A stretch of DNA of 64,000 nucleotides from Helicobacter canadensis MIT 98-5491. GTDB taxonomy: Bacteria; Campylobacterota; Campylobacteria; Campylobacterales; Helicobacteraceae. The notes below the pieces were generated by a model. It did no database searches. It was not told the origin of the DNA and saw only the letters and a list, made by a program, of their open reading frames with translations. This document shows positions 33,728 to 42,775 of this stretch, piece by piece. The translations under genes and the position numbers were made by a program. Within the stretch, counting starts at the first letter, position 1. Each line of letters begins with the position of its first letter. Location of the stretch: NCBI RefSeq assembly GCF_000162575.1, contig NZ_CM000776.2:562950-626949 (forward strand), in the 5' to 3' direction.

Positions 33728-34316
33728 TATTCGTTTTTGTGCTTGTGAATCATCGCTTTATATTAAGCCCAAAAGAATGCTCTTTTGTGAAAATGGCAAG
33801 GAGAGAAGTTGGGATATTATTGAAGCACACGATAGTGTCGCAGCATTACTTTATCATAAACAAAAAGATTCTTTTGTTGTGGTTAAGCAATTTCGCCCCG
33901 CAGTCTTTTTAAAAGAACAAGCAAGAGAAAATAAGAAGCTAAAGTGCGAGATTGGTTACACTTATGAGTTGTGTGCAGGGATTACAGATAAGCCAAATAA
34001 AACTTTGAAAGAAATTATGCAAGAAGAAATTTTGGAAGAATGTGGCTATCGTATCCCATTAGAAAAAATAGAGAAAATTACAGAGTTTTATAGTTCAGTT
34101 GGGTTTGCAGGTAGCAAACAAACTTTATTTTTTGCCCAAATAGATGAGGAGTTTAGAGTTCATAAGGGAGGTGGGATTGATGATGAAAATATTGAAGTTA
34201 TTTTTATTCCACGCAAAGAAGCCTATTCTTTTATTTTAGATGAGACTTATCCTAAAACTTCTGGCGTAATGTTTGCGTTTTTGTGGTTTTTTAAGGAAAA
34301 AATCAATGAAATGTGA
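33702..34316 (+). CDS. Nudix hydrolase, NUDT14-like nucleoside-diphosphate-sugar pyrophosphatase
   Basis: The 204 aa carry a Nudix fold in which ELCAGITDKPNKTLKEIMQE and ILEECGY replace the textbook Nudix box (the REUxEE part reads EEILEE). The segment FYSSVGFAGSKQTLFFAQ and a following GGGIDDENIEV match the arrangement of human NUDT14-type UDP-glucose pyrophosphatases better than ADP-ribose hydrolases. It probably cleaves UDP- or ADP-sugars to sugar-1-phosphate. The start lies inside csd3. The catalytic Glu cluster is kept, but the Arg of the box is replaced by Glu. Confidence 0.82.
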   Translation: MKTPKEITNIRFCACESSLYIKPKRMLFCENGKERSWDIIEAHDSVAALLYHKQKDSFVVVKQFRPAVFLKEQARENKKLKCEIGYTYELCAGITDKPNKTLKEIMQEEILEECGYRIPLEKIEKITEFYSSVGFAGSKQTLFFAQIDEEFRVHKGGGIDDENIEVIFIPRKEAYSFILDETYPKTSGVMFAFLWFFKEKINEM

Positions 34317-34923
34317 TTTTGCTCTTCAAGAAATCACTAAAAAGCTTGATGAGATTAAAGAAGTATGGCAAATTTATGAGATTTTTGAAAAAGCAAAAAA
34401 AGATTTTAATGAAGAGTATGAATCTCTATCAAAAGATAGAGATTCTTTAATTCAAAGTTTTAACGAAACTTCCGCAAAGAATGCTCTCCTGCTTTCTCAA
34501 AACCAAGAGTTAGAAACCCAAAATAAAGTTTTAGAACAAACTTTAGCTAAAAAGCAAAAAGCTCTAGAAGAGCTAGATTCCAAGGTTGCTTTGGAGGGAA
34601 TTTATTTTGATTTTTCAAATCTTGAGAGTTTGTGTGAAGATTTAAAGGCACATTTAGAAAAGATAGATACTGCATTGCCGGCAAAACCAAATGCTTTACA
34701 AAAGCTAGAAGTCTCTTATCAACAACATCAAAAATTGGTCGCTAAACCAGCGAATTCTTATGTTACTTTAGCGCAAGCACAGGAGCTTTATGAAAGGATA
34801 GAAGTTTTTTTAAAGCATTTCAAATCATTAGATTTGGAGATTGCAAAAATACTTTTGGAAGTGCGGGATTTAAAGAATCAATGTCAGGAAAAATACGAAG
34901 ATTCTTCCAAAGAAAGCCTTTAA
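34306..34923 (+). CDS. Coiled-coil protein of unknown function
   Basis: About 205 aa starting at ATG 34306 (MKCDFALQEITKKLDEI), which has AAGGAA seven bases upstream; the 34273 frame start has no ribosome site. Nearly the whole protein is heptad-like coiled coil (residues about 5-90 and 110-200) with no membrane segment. It overlaps the end of the Nudix gene by 11 bases and precedes lpxB by 21. I do not recognise a family. Confidence 0.7.
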   Translation: MKCDFALQEITKKLDEIKEVWQIYEIFEKAKKDFNEEYESLSKDRDSLIQSFNETSAKNALLLSQNQELETQNKVLEQTLAKKQKALEELDSKVALEGIYFDFSNLESLCEDLKAHLEKIDTALPAKPNALQKLEVSYQQHQKLVAKPANSYVTLAQAQELYERIEVFLKHFKSLDLEIAKILLEVRDLKNQCQEKYEDSSKESL

Positions 34924-34944
34924 AAGCTTAAAGTAGATTTTAAA

Positions 34945-36072
34945 GTGAAGAAAATTAAAATTTTTGTTTCAGCGTTGGAGTATTCGGCTAATATTCACCT
35001 TTTTTATTTATTAAATGCATTGCAAAAAAAGCAGCTAGAATTTGAGATTTGTGGGATTTTTGATTCGGAGATTTTAAAGAGAGATAGCTCTTTTAGTCCC
35101 AATGAATTTAGAGTAATGGGGTTTGTTGAGGTTTTAAGGCTTATACCAAAGTTTTTTAAGATAAAAAAAGCCTTGATTGCATTGGCAAAAGAATGTGATT
35201 TTGCGCTTTTTATGGATTCTTCATCTTTTAATATACCTTTGCTTAAGTCGCTTCATCAAGCAAAAAATAAGCCTTATTTAGCCTATTATATCTTGCCTCA
35301 AGTGTGGGCGTGGAAACCTTATAGGGCAAAGATTTTTTCTGTTTATTGTGATGCATTATGGGGGATTTTACCTTTTGAAGGTTTTTATTACCCAAAAACT
35401 TCAAATTTTTCGTATGTAGGTCATCCTTTGTTAGATGAAATTCCTTTTTCTTATACAAAGGCTAATTCCACCAATTTTATTGCCTTTATGCCTGGTTCAA
35501 GAATCTCTGAAATTAAAGCTCTTTTTCCTGTTTTTAAAGAACTCGTTAAGCATTTTAAAACAATGAATAAAAAGGCATTGTTAATTATTCCAAGGCATTT
35601 TAAAAATCGTGATTTATCAAAAATTTATGGAGATTTGAGAGATTTTGAGATTTCTTTTGAAACTTATGAGGGGTTAAAGCAGTGTGAATTTGCTTTTGTT
35701 TGCAGTGGAACAGCGACATTAGAATCCACACTTCTTGGAATTCCTACAATTTTAGTTTATAAAGCAAGATGGCTTGATTATTGGATTGCAAAAAGATTGG
35801 TTAAGCTTAATTATATTGGATTGGCTAATATTTTTTTGGAATTCCTTGCGTATGGATCGCCTAAAAACAATCATAACCCACAAAATTTCCCCATTCACGC
35901 AGAATTTTTGCAAGATCAAGTGAAAGTAGAAACGCTTTTAAAAGCCTTTTATAAATTTGATAATGAGAAATTTTTTGCACAAAAAGAAAAATTAATTCAA
36001 TATTTAAAAAATGGAAGTGCAGAAAATTGTGCGAGAAAAATTGAAAATTTTGTAAAAAATTTGCAAAACTAA
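34945..36072 (+). CDS. lpxB: Lipid-A-disaccharide synthase
   Basis: Condenses UDP-diacylglucosamine with lipid X to make the lipid A disaccharide at the inner membrane. The 375 aa GT-B enzyme starts on GTG. Seen: SALEYSANIHL, where most LpxB proteins read SGExSGD, VMGFVEVLRLIPKF, YYILPQVWAWKPYRAK, FYVGHPLLDEIPF-like SYVGHPL, FMPGSRISEIKAL, and FVCSGTATLESTLLGIPTILVY. These are typical, so a full-length enzyme is likely. Confidence 0.93.
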   Translation: MKKIKIFVSALEYSANIHLFYLLNALQKKQLEFEICGIFDSEILKRDSSFSPNEFRVMGFVEVLRLIPKFFKIKKALIALAKECDFALFMDSSSFNIPLLKSLHQAKNKPYLAYYILPQVWAWKPYRAKIFSVYCDALWGILPFEGFYYPKTSNFSYVGHPLLDEIPFSYTKANSTNFIAFMPGSRISEIKALFPVFKELVKHFKTMNKKALLIIPRHFKNRDLSKIYGDLRDFEISFETYEGLKQCEFAFVCSGTATLESTLLGIPTILVYKARWLDYWIAKRLVKLNYIGLANIFLEFLAYGSPKNNHNPQNFPIHAEFLQDQVKVETLLKAFYKFDNEKFFAQKEKLIQYLKNGSAENCARKIENFVKNLQN

Positions 36073-36134
36073 AGGGCTTTTTAACTCTCTTTAGCATAGT
36101 ATTATAAATTATTTTCAGTATTTTGGAGATTTTT

Positions 36135-36614
36135 GTGCAACCAATGACAGAATATGGCTACAATAAGCTAATTAATGAATTAAAGAATCTTAAGGAAGTC
36201 GAGCGACCCAATAATATTAAAGAAATTGATACCGCAAGAGAACATGGGGATTTAAAGGAAAATGCCGAATATCACGCTGCAAGAGAAAGGCAGCTTTTTT
36301 TGGATGCGCGGATTAATGAATTAACGCAGCTTGTCGCAGAAGCTCGCGTGATTGATCCAAGCACTATTACTCACGATAAAGTAAGTTTTGGTTCAACTAT
36401 TACGCTAGAAGATTTAGATAGCGAGGAGCAGTTTTGTTATACGATTGTTGGGGCAACTGAGAGCAATCCTGATAAGGGTTTGATTTCATACCATTCTCCT
36501 TTGGCAAAACAGCTTTTAGGAAAAGTTGTTGGAGATGAAGTAACAATCCAACTTCCCAAAGGCAAAGTGGATTATGAGATTTTAGAGATTTGTTATAAAG
36601 AAATTCAATTTTAG
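36135..36614 (+). CDS. greA: Transcription elongation factor GreA
   Basis: Rescues backtracked RNA polymerase by stimulating transcript cleavage. I start it at GTG 36135, six bases after GGAG, giving [19 protein letters not shown] (159 aa). The longer TTG start at 36123 would bury that ribosome site. The N-terminal coiled coil carries the acidic tip ([19 protein letters not shown]), with Asp and Glu for metal. The C-terminal FKBP-like domain has [16 protein letters not shown]. Confidence 0.95.
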   Translation: MQPMTEYGYNKLINELKNLKEVERPNNIKEIDTAREHGDLKENAEYHAARERQLFLDARINELTQLVAEARVIDPSTITHDKVSFGSTITLEDLDSEEQFCYTIVGATESNPDKGLISYHSPLAKQLLGKVVGDEVTIQLPKGKVDYEILEICYKEIQF

Positions 36615-36624
36615 GCGGATAGAA

Positions 36625-37059
36625 ATGGCGGTTTTAAAAATAAAAAAGTTGCTTCCAGAGGCAATTTTGCCAAAATACCAAACGCAAGGTTCTGCAGGAT
36701 TTGATTTGTGTGCGGTGCAATCTGCTACAATCCCTGCTGGTAAATGGGCTTTGATTCCAACAGGATTGGCTTTTAGCTTTAAAGAAGGCTATGAAATACA
36801 AGTGCGTCCAAGAAGTGGTTTGGCTTTGCAATATGGAATCACACTGCTTAATACTCCTGGAACAATTGATAGTGATTATCGTGGAGAAATTAAAGTCATT
36901 ATGATGAATTTAGGTGAAGAAGACTTTGTGATTAATAAAGGCGATAGAATTGCCCAAGCAGTCTTATGTAAAATCAAACAAGCTAAGATTGAAGAAGTGG
37001 AAGTGCTTGATGAAACTAAGCGTGGCAAGGGTGGATTTGGTAGCACAGGTAAATCATAA
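36625..37059 (+). CDS. dut: Deoxyuridine 5'-triphosphate nucleotidohydrolase
   Basis: Hydrolyses dUTP to dUMP, which protects DNA from uracil and supplies dTMP synthesis. The 144 aa trimeric type has all five motifs: [38 protein letters not shown] and [10 protein letters not shown]. It lies ten bases after greA and 15 bases before the YfgM-like gene. Confidence 0.97.
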   Translation: MAVLKIKKLLPEAILPKYQTQGSAGFDLCAVQSATIPAGKWALIPTGLAFSFKEGYEIQVRPRSGLALQYGITLLNTPGTIDSDYRGEIKVIMMNLGEEDFVINKGDRIAQAVLCKIKQAKIEEVEVLDETKRGKGGFGSTGKS

Positions 37060-37074
37060 GCAAAAGGAGAAATT

Positions 37075-37665
37075 TTGAGCTTAAAGCAAAATGTGGATTA
37101 TATTAAAGAAGAGATCAATAATGATGAAAAAATGTTAGAAGGTTTGATACGATTTGAGGGATGGTTTAAGCGATACAAGATTCCTTTAGTGATAATTGTT
37201 GCATTTTTGGTGATATTAGGTGTTGGTTATAATATTAATCAATACTATCAAGAGCAGCTAAAAGAAAAAAATGCGTCACTTTATCAAAAAGCGCTTTTAG
37301 GTGATGAAGTAGCTATCGCAGATTTAAAGGATTCAAAAAGTTTGCTTTATGATTTATATCTTTATCAAAAGGCTTTAAAAGAAAATAACGCAACCATTCT
37401 TAAAGAGCTTGAATCTTCAAAAGATCCTATGATTGCAAAGCTTTCAAAGCAGCAAAATATGAGTTTAAATCAGGATTTAAAAGAGTTAAATTCTAAAGAT
37501 TCTAATGAAGTGGGTTATCTTGAAGCTGCTTTTTTGGAAATCAAAAAGGGTAATACTAAGGAAGCAAAGGCAATTTTAGCAAAGATTCCTAGTGATTCGG
37601 CTATTAAAGAAATCGCAAATTCTCTAGAGCATTTAACAATCAAAGGAATTAATTATGCCAAATAA
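37075..37665 (+). CDS. YfgM-like inner membrane protein
   Basis: The 196 aa start on TTG seven bases after AAAGGAG. A single membrane helix (residues about 36-54) is followed by a periplasmic TPR-like helical part. This design, and the position directly before a BamB-like lipoprotein gene, match YfgM, an ancillary factor of SecYEG linked to periplasmic chaperones. Its end overlaps the next gene by 11 bases. Confidence 0.7.
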   Translation: MSLKQNVDYIKEEINNDEKMLEGLIRFEGWFKRYKIPLVIIVAFLVILGVGYNINQYYQEQLKEKNASLYQKALLGDEVAIADLKDSKSLLYDLYLYQKALKENNATILKELESSKDPMIAKLSKQQNMSLNQDLKELNSKDSNEVGYLEAAFLEIKKGNTKEAKAILAKIPSDSAIKEIANSLEHLTIKGINYAK

Positions 37666-38668
37666 TGCGTTAAAAGTTTTAGTAGGAATTGTTTTATTGG
37701 CTTTTTTAAGTGGTTGTGGCTCTAAATATTATTTTGAGCCTAAAGAAGGAGAAATTGTTGATGACATTTCTTATGGTGATTCCTTGCCTAGTGATATTAT
37801 AGGAATCACACGCGATGGAGCGACTTTAGAAAATGGGCAGTTCATTACCAAATATTCTCAAATTTCAAAAGTTAAGCTTCCTAAAAATGCGCGTTATCTT
37901 AATGAATCAGAGAAGTTTTATATTGCAACAACTAACAATAAAGAAATGCTTTTGATTGATAAGGAAACGCTTAATGAAAATATTATTGCTTTAGAGGGAA
38001 ATCCAATTAGTGTTACTATAGAAGGAAATTTGGCGGCTATTATTTTTGATAATAATTCGTTTGTGCTTTATGATCTCAATCTTGGGCGTGCAGTTTATAA
38101 GCAAGAAAATACACCAGCACCCACTAATAATACTTTGATTGCTTCACCTTATTTTTTGAGTGATATTGCTGTGATTCCGACTCTAGATGGCAAACTTGTG
38201 ATAGTAGATAAGAATACCCATCAGATGATTCGAAGTATTGTTGTTAATGGGGGTGAGAAGTATTTTAACAATGTCATTTTTCTAGAAGCTATTAATGATA
38301 GAATGGTGGCAGCAACTCCTAAACGCGTTATTTCTGTTAGTCCAAGTATAATTAATACCTTTGATGCTAATTTGCAGGATATTTTATTTTTTGGCGATCA
38401 AATTGTGCTTTTTACAACAGAGGGAGAAGTGATTTTGACAGATAAAGATTTAAATGAAATTAGGCGTCAAAAATTTCCTTTTGCGCATTTTAGTGCAGCC
38501 AATCACGGAGATAGAATCGTAGTTTTAGAGACACAAGGTTATATGATAAGCTTAAGTGAAGATTTACAAGAGTGGCAGATTTTTGCTTTGCCAAATAAAA
38601 TTAAAGAGCCGACATTTTCAGCAACAGGTAAGATTTTTGTGGGTGATGAAATTTTAGAAGTGAAATAA
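37655..38668 (+). CDS. Lipoprotein with PQQ-like repeats, BamB-like
   Basis: The 337 aa have a lipoprotein signal with lipobox LSGC (Cys about residue 23). The mature part is rich in beta strands with repeated blade-like segments (FVLYDLNLGRAVY, KLVIVDKNTHQMI, VILTDKDLNEIRRQ), in line with a PQQ/BamB propeller, part of the outer-membrane protein assembly machinery. The YfgM-like gene just upstream strengthens the call. Sequence identity to E. coli BamB is not evident by eye. Confidence 0.7.
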   Translation: MPNNALKVLVGIVLLAFLSGCGSKYYFEPKEGEIVDDISYGDSLPSDIIGITRDGATLENGQFITKYSQISKVKLPKNARYLNESEKFYIATTNNKEMLLIDKETLNENIIALEGNPISVTIEGNLAAIIFDNNSFVLYDLNLGRAVYKQENTPAPTNNTLIASPYFLSDIAVIPTLDGKLVIVDKNTHQMIRSIVVNGGEKYFNNVIFLEAINDRMVAATPKRVISVSPSIINTFDANLQDILFFGDQIVLFTTEGEVILTDKDLNEIRRQKFPFAHFSAANHGDRIVVLETQGYMISLSEDLQEWQIFALPNKIKEPTFSATGKIFVGDEILEVK

Positions 38669-38669
38669 A

Positions 38670-39308
38670 ATGATTCTTTGTGATATTGGAAATACTTTTT
38701 TACATTTCTACTATCGCGGTAGAGTTTGGAAAGAAAAGAGAAATAATCTTAGCCAAAAAGATTCAAGTGAAGTTGTGATTTATATTAGTGTTAATCAAGA
38801 ATCAACAAGATCTCTTCTTTTGTCGCATCCTTATTGTTTTGATCTTACGCCTTATATGAATTTGGATACAAATTATAAGGGCTTGGGGATTGATAGAATC
38901 GCAGCTTGCAATGCCATTAGTGATGGCGTTATTATTGATGCAGGGAGTGCAATTACATTAGATATTATGCACGATGGTTTGCATTTGGGGGGTTGTATTT
39001 TGCCGGGGATTGCACAAATTCAAAAAGGTTTTAAATCTATTTCAGTTTTAGATTGCGGGATTAATCTTTCTGTTCCTTTGGACACTTTACCGCAAAATAC
39101 TAAAGATGCCGTTAGTTATGGGATTTTAAAACCAATTATACTATTAATAGAGAATTTCTCTAAAAATAAAAAAATTTATTTTACAGGTGGTGATGGGAAA
39201 TTCCTTTCGCGATTTTTTGAAAATGCAATTTATGATGATTTACTTATTTTTAAAGGAATGCAAAATATTATTACAGCAAAAATTACTTCCAAAGGAATCT
39301 ATTTATGA
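38670..39308 (+). CDS. coaX: Type III pantothenate kinase
   Basis: Phosphorylates pantothenate in the first step of CoA synthesis. The 212 aa ASKHA-fold enzyme has MILCDIGNTFLHFYY with the phosphate loop (DIGNT), LGIDRIAACNAI, and VIIDAGSAITLDIM. The GCILPGIAQI block and PxNTKDAVSYG (here PQNTKDAVSYG) follow. It is shorter than many CoaX but complete. It overlaps hisG by four bases. Confidence 0.93.
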   Translation: MILCDIGNTFLHFYYRGRVWKEKRNNLSQKDSSEVVIYISVNQESTRSLLLSHPYCFDLTPYMNLDTNYKGLGIDRIAACNAISDGVIIDAGSAITLDIMHDGLHLGGCILPGIAQIQKGFKSISVLDCGINLSVPLDTLPQNTKDAVSYGILKPIILLIENFSKNKKIYFTGGDGKFLSRFFENAIYDDLLIFKGMQNIITAKITSKGIYL

Positions 39309-39922
39309 TAAAAATCGCATTGCCAAAGGGAAGAATTGCACAAGAAGCATTGAAAATTTTTGAAGGATATTTGCAAAGTCCGCTAGATTTTGAAGATAGA
39401 AAACTAATTCTCAAAAAACAAGACTTTGAATTTATGCTAGTAAGAAGTCAAGATGTGCCTGTTTATGTGGAGAGAGGTGCGGCTGATATTGGGATTGTGG
39501 GATTAGATGTTTTAGAAGAAAAGCAAAGCCGTTTAGTGAGATTACTAGATTTGGAATTTGGAAAGTGCAGGGTTGCTATTGGTTCGCCTAAGAATGTGAT
39601 TTTGGATTTTTCAAAGCCAAATTTAAAGATTGCAACTAAAATGGAGAATATCACAAAGGCTTATTTTTCTAAAAAAGCCATTAGCGTGGATATTATCAAG
39701 CTTTATGGCTCTATTGAATTAGCACCACTTGTAGGAATGGCAGATGCTATTGTGGATTTGGTTGAGACTGGCAATACACTAGAACAAAATAATCTTAAAA
39801 TTGATGCAGTGATTATGGAAGTTAGTGCGTATTTGGTGGCAAACTCAAATAGCTTTTATGTGCAAAAGAAAGAAATTTTAGAGATTCAAAAGTATTTTAA
39901 AAATTTTATTAAAAAGGATTGA
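39305..39922 (+). CDS. hisG: ATP phosphoribosyltransferase, short form
   Basis: First enzyme of histidine synthesis: joins ATP and PRPP. The 205 aa comprise only the catalytic domains (IALPKGRIAQEALKIFE, VYVERGAADIGIVGLDVLEE and LYGSIELAPLVGMADAIVDLVETGNTL). The C-terminal regulatory ACT-like domain of long-form HisG is absent. Short HisG normally works in a complex with HisZ, which is not in this window. It overlaps coaX by four bases and precedes leuC. Confidence 0.95.
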   Translation: MIKIALPKGRIAQEALKIFEGYLQSPLDFEDRKLILKKQDFEFMLVRSQDVPVYVERGAADIGIVGLDVLEEKQSRLVRLLDLEFGKCRVAIGSPKNVILDFSKPNLKIATKMENITKAYFSKKAISVDIIKLYGSIELAPLVGMADAIVDLVETGNTLEQNNLKIDAVIMEVSAYLVANSNSFYVQKKEILEIQKYFKNFIKKD

Positions 39923-39924
39923 AA

Positions 39925-41190
39925 ATGGGTCAAACAATTACAGAGAAGATTTTTTCAGAACATGTAGGCAAAGAAGTTTATGCAGGTGAAATAGTGGATT
40001 GTCCGATTGATATGGTGATTGGAAATGACATTACTACTCCTTTGTCAATTAAGGCATTTGAGCAAAGTGGGGCAGAAAGTCTTGCTAATCCTGATGGATT
40101 TTGTATAGTGATGGATCATTTTATTCCCGCTAAGGATATTGCAAGTGCTAATCAAGCTAAAATTAGTCGTGATTTTGCTAAAAAACATAATTTGAAACAT
40201 TTCTTTGATGAAAAAGATATGGGGATAGAACACGCTCTTTTACCCGAAAAAGGTTTGGTTGTGAGTGGGGATGTGATTATTGGAGCTGATTCCCATACCT
40301 GCACTCACGGAGCTTTGGGTGCATTTAGCACAGGTATGGGAAGCACAGATTTAGCCTATGCGATGATTACGGGTAAAAATTGGTTTAAAATTCCAAGTGC
40401 TATTAAGGTAGAATTTATAGGTAAGCCTGCTAAGCATATTTATGGTAAGGATTTGATTTTAGAGGTAATACGACAAATTGGTGTGGATGGAGCATTGTAT
40501 CAGACTTTGGAATTTTGTGGAGATGGCATACAATATTTAAGTATGGATGATCGATTTTCACTCTGTAATATGGCTATTGAAGCAGGTGCAAAAAACGGAA
40601 TCATTGCTTCAGATGAAATTACGCGTGAATTTTTGGCTTCACGCAAGGAATTGCGTGCAAAACCAAAAGAATTTTATTCCGATAAAGACGCTAATTATAC
40701 TAGAGTTTTAAAAATTGATATTAGCACATTAGAGCCAGTGATTGCTTATCCTTTTTTACCTAGCAATGGTAAGAGTATCTCTCAAGCACTCAAAGATGAT
40801 TTAAAAATCGATCAAGTCTTTATTGGAAGTTGCACAAATGGTAGATTAGCGGATTTGAAGATTGCAAGTGAGATTTTAAAAGGCAAGAAAGTGCATAAAG
40901 ATGTTCGCCTTATTGTTACTCCAGGCACTCAACAAATCTATAAAGAAGCATACCAACTTGGATATATTGACATTTTATTAGAATCAGGTGCGTTAATCTC
41001 TAATCCAACTTGTGGAGCTTGTTTGGGTGGCTATATGGGGATTTTAGGCGATAATGAGCGTTGTGTTTCAACCACTAATCGTAATTTTGTTGGGAGAATG
41101 GGAGCAAGAAGTTCAGAAGTGTATTTGGCAAATTCTGCAGTGGCAGCTATGAGTGCAATAAAAGGTCAAATTGCCGATCCAAGAGAATAA
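39925..41190 (+). CDS. leuC: 3-isopropylmalate dehydratase large subunit
   Basis: Isomerises 2- to 3-isopropylmalate in leucine synthesis with the small subunit LeuD; homoaconitase is a less likely relative. About 421 aa start at ATG 39925 (MGQTITEKIFSEHVGKEV), eight bases after AAAAAGGA, not at the TTG at 39919. The cluster cysteines are in GADSHTCTHGALG, FIGSCTNGR and NPTCGACLGG. No leuD or leuB adjoins; the next gene is on the other strand. Confidence 0.93.
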   Translation: MGQTITEKIFSEHVGKEVYAGEIVDCPIDMVIGNDITTPLSIKAFEQSGAESLANPDGFCIVMDHFIPAKDIASANQAKISRDFAKKHNLKHFFDEKDMGIEHALLPEKGLVVSGDVIIGADSHTCTHGALGAFSTGMGSTDLAYAMITGKNWFKIPSAIKVEFIGKPAKHIYGKDLILEVIRQIGVDGALYQTLEFCGDGIQYLSMDDRFSLCNMAIEAGAKNGIIASDEITREFLASRKELRAKPKEFYSDKDANYTRVLKIDISTLEPVIAYPFLPSNGKSISQALKDDLKIDQVFIGSCTNGRLADLKIASEILKGKKVHKDVRLIVTPGTQQIYKEAYQLGYIDILLESGALISNPTCGACLGGYMGILGDNERCVSTTNRNFVGRMGARSSEVYLANSAVAAMSAIKGQIADPRE

Positions 41191-41222
41191 TGCTTGGATA
41201 ATGCAATTTTAAAAGATTTAAA

Positions 41223-42281
41223 TCATAAAGAAAAAGTTGCAAATTCACTAAAAGGCAAAATCATATAAGGGGTGCCAAGATTTTCACCTTGTGCCTTTTG
41301 ATTTAGCGTAATAATAAGAAATTTCTCACAATATTCTCTCTCTCTTATTATTTTATTAAGCTTTTGTTCTAAGATTTGGGATTGAATGAAAGGCAAACAA
41401 AGAATACCAAGCGTAGAATTAGGGAGATAAAAATCAAGCTTATCAGTAAAAAACACCACTTCTTTGAAATTGTAGAGTAGCTCTAAAAAAACCATATTTT
41501 CAAAAAGTGCAGAAAAATTTCGTTCATAACTAACAGCGTTTTTAAGTGTGAAATCATAGAAATAAAGCTTTTTAGGAGCAAGATCGTGTTCAAATTTTTC
41601 TACCCAAAAGAGTGTTTTGCTTTCTTTTAAAGTATTGGCATATTCATAGAATCGATCTTTAGAGATTTTACCTTCTTTTTTAAGTTTAGTGTAAATTTGA
41701 TGGAGAGAGACTTTTAAACCAAGGTTTTGAATGAAATTTTTTAGAATCCAAAAATTAGTTTTATCATTGGCTAAAGACTTTAATAATTCACCCTTTTTGT
41801 ATTCATTTAGGGTCTCTGCTTCAAAAAGATTGCCATATTTAAGGTAGTAATTAAAAGAATCATAGGGAGTTTGTTTGTGGATTTGAAGGTATTCTTTGAA
41901 GGTTATAGGTGGTATTTCTTGAATTTGAAAATGGGGAATTTCATAAGGAAATTGGCTAATTAGCGTAATATAGGGGAGATTTGGGATTGGAAATTGGGGT
42001 ATATAAGAATCAAGAATCAAAATTTCAATTTTTTCTTTATGGCAAAAGGCTTCAAGATTATTTAAATCTTGGTATGAATTGATTCGGCAATCTGAAAGGT
42101 TAATGTAGAGTTTTTTGAGATTTTTAAAAGATTCTTGCTGATAGTATTGCAAGATAAAATCGGTTTTTCCAATATTTTTACTGCCATAAATTAAATGATG
42201 AGGTTTGAGATTTAAAGTGAGTTTGCGGTGGATTTTTGAGAAATTTTTTGGATAATTTTCAAAAAGAGTTTCTAAAAGCAT
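41223..42281 (-). CDS. P-loop ATPase, DUF4143/AAA_14-like
   Basis: About 352 aa starting at the ATG read from 42281 (MLLETLFENYPKNFSKI), seven bases after AAAGGA. A frame start at 42431 would swallow the S10-operon promoter and is rejected. Walker A is IYGSKNIGKTDF near residue 38; Walker B is EILILDSYIP. The C-terminal half ends like the AAA_14/DUF4143 pair (ALFENMVFLELL, EVVFFTDKLDFYL), a restriction-nuclease-like fold often found next to such ATPases. Its role is unknown. It sits alone between leuC and rpsJ. Confidence 0.72.
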   Translation of the reverse strand: MLLETLFENYPKNFSKIHRKLTLNLKPHHLIYGSKNIGKTDFILQYYQQESFKNLKKLYINLSDCRINSYQDLNNLEAFCHKEKIEILILDSYIPQFPIPNLPYITLISQFPYEIPHFQIQEIPPITFKEYLQIHKQTPYDSFNYYLKYGNLFEAETLNEYKKGELLKSLANDKTNFWILKNFIQNLGLKVSLHQIYTKLKKEGKISKDRFYEYANTLKESKTLFWVEKFEHDLAPKKLYFYDFTLKNAVSYERNFSALFENMVFLELLYNFKEVVFFTDKLDFYLPNSTLGILCLPFIQSQILEQKLNKIIREREYCEKFLIITLNQKAQGENLGTPYMILPFSEFATFSL

Positions 42282-42391
42282 TAAAGAATCCTTTAAATAT
42301 TTGTAGGGCGATATTTTATTTATTTCCTTTTTAAAAGGAAATAAATTGTAAAAATTCTCTAAAAAAACTTCACAAAAATGAGAGTTTAAAG

Positions 42392-42397
42392 TATAAT
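42392..42397 (+). promoter_or_regulatory. Predicted promoter of the S10-spc-alpha superoperon
   Basis: TATAAT in AAGTATAATTTC, 57 bases before rpsJ. It fits a sigma-70 -10 box in an AT-rich context and lies upstream of the proposed ATPase start, read from the opposite strand. Confidence 0.6.
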
Positions 42398-42416
42398 TTC
42401 GGCTTCCAAAACATGG

Positions 42417-42433
42417 CATTGATTTAATCAATG
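42417..42433 (+). promoter_or_regulatory. Short palindrome in the rpsJ leader
   Basis: CATTGAT-TTA-ATCAATG is a perfect seven-base stem with a three-base loop between the promoter and the rpsJ ribosome site. It could be an RNA hairpin that modulates translation or just part of the leader; no known r-protein leader class is recognised. Confidence 0.4.
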
Positions 42434-42454
42434 AGTTCTTTATAAGGAAAAAAA

Positions 42455-42766
42455 ATGGAAAAAATTAGACTTAAGTTGAAAGCGTATGATCATCGCGTTC
42501 TTGATAGATCGGTTGTTTCAATCGTAGAAGCCGTTAAGAGAACAGGTGCAGAGATTCGTGGTCCTATTCCACTTCCAACTAAAAAAAGACGATACACAGT
42601 CTTAAAATCTCCTCATATCAATAAAGATTCAAGAGAACAATTTGAAATTCGTGTTCATTGCAGAGTGATTGATATTGTTTCGGCAACTCCGGAGACGGTG
42701 GATAGTCTTACAAAATTAGATATGGCTCCTGAAGTGGATGTAGAAGTCCGTTCAATGGATAAATAA
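42455..42766 (+). CDS. rpsJ: 30S ribosomal protein S10
   Basis: The 103 aa belong to the head of the small subunit and, as NusE, to transcription antitermination. Seen: [45 protein letters not shown] and HCRVIDI. It is first in the superoperon, with AAGGAAAA before the ATG. Confidence 0.98.
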   Translation: MEKIRLKLKAYDHRVLDRSVVSIVEAVKRTGAEIRGPIPLPTKKRRYTVLKSPHINKDSREQFEIRVHCRVIDIVSATPETVDSLTKLDMAPEVDVEVRSMDK

Positions 42767-42775
42767 GGGTTATAA

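Noticed and set aside
42282..42431. An upstream extension of the ATPase gene to 42431
   Set aside because: It runs over the S10 promoter on the other strand, lacks a ribosome site, and codes for an unconserved-looking tail; ATG 42281 has AAAGGA.
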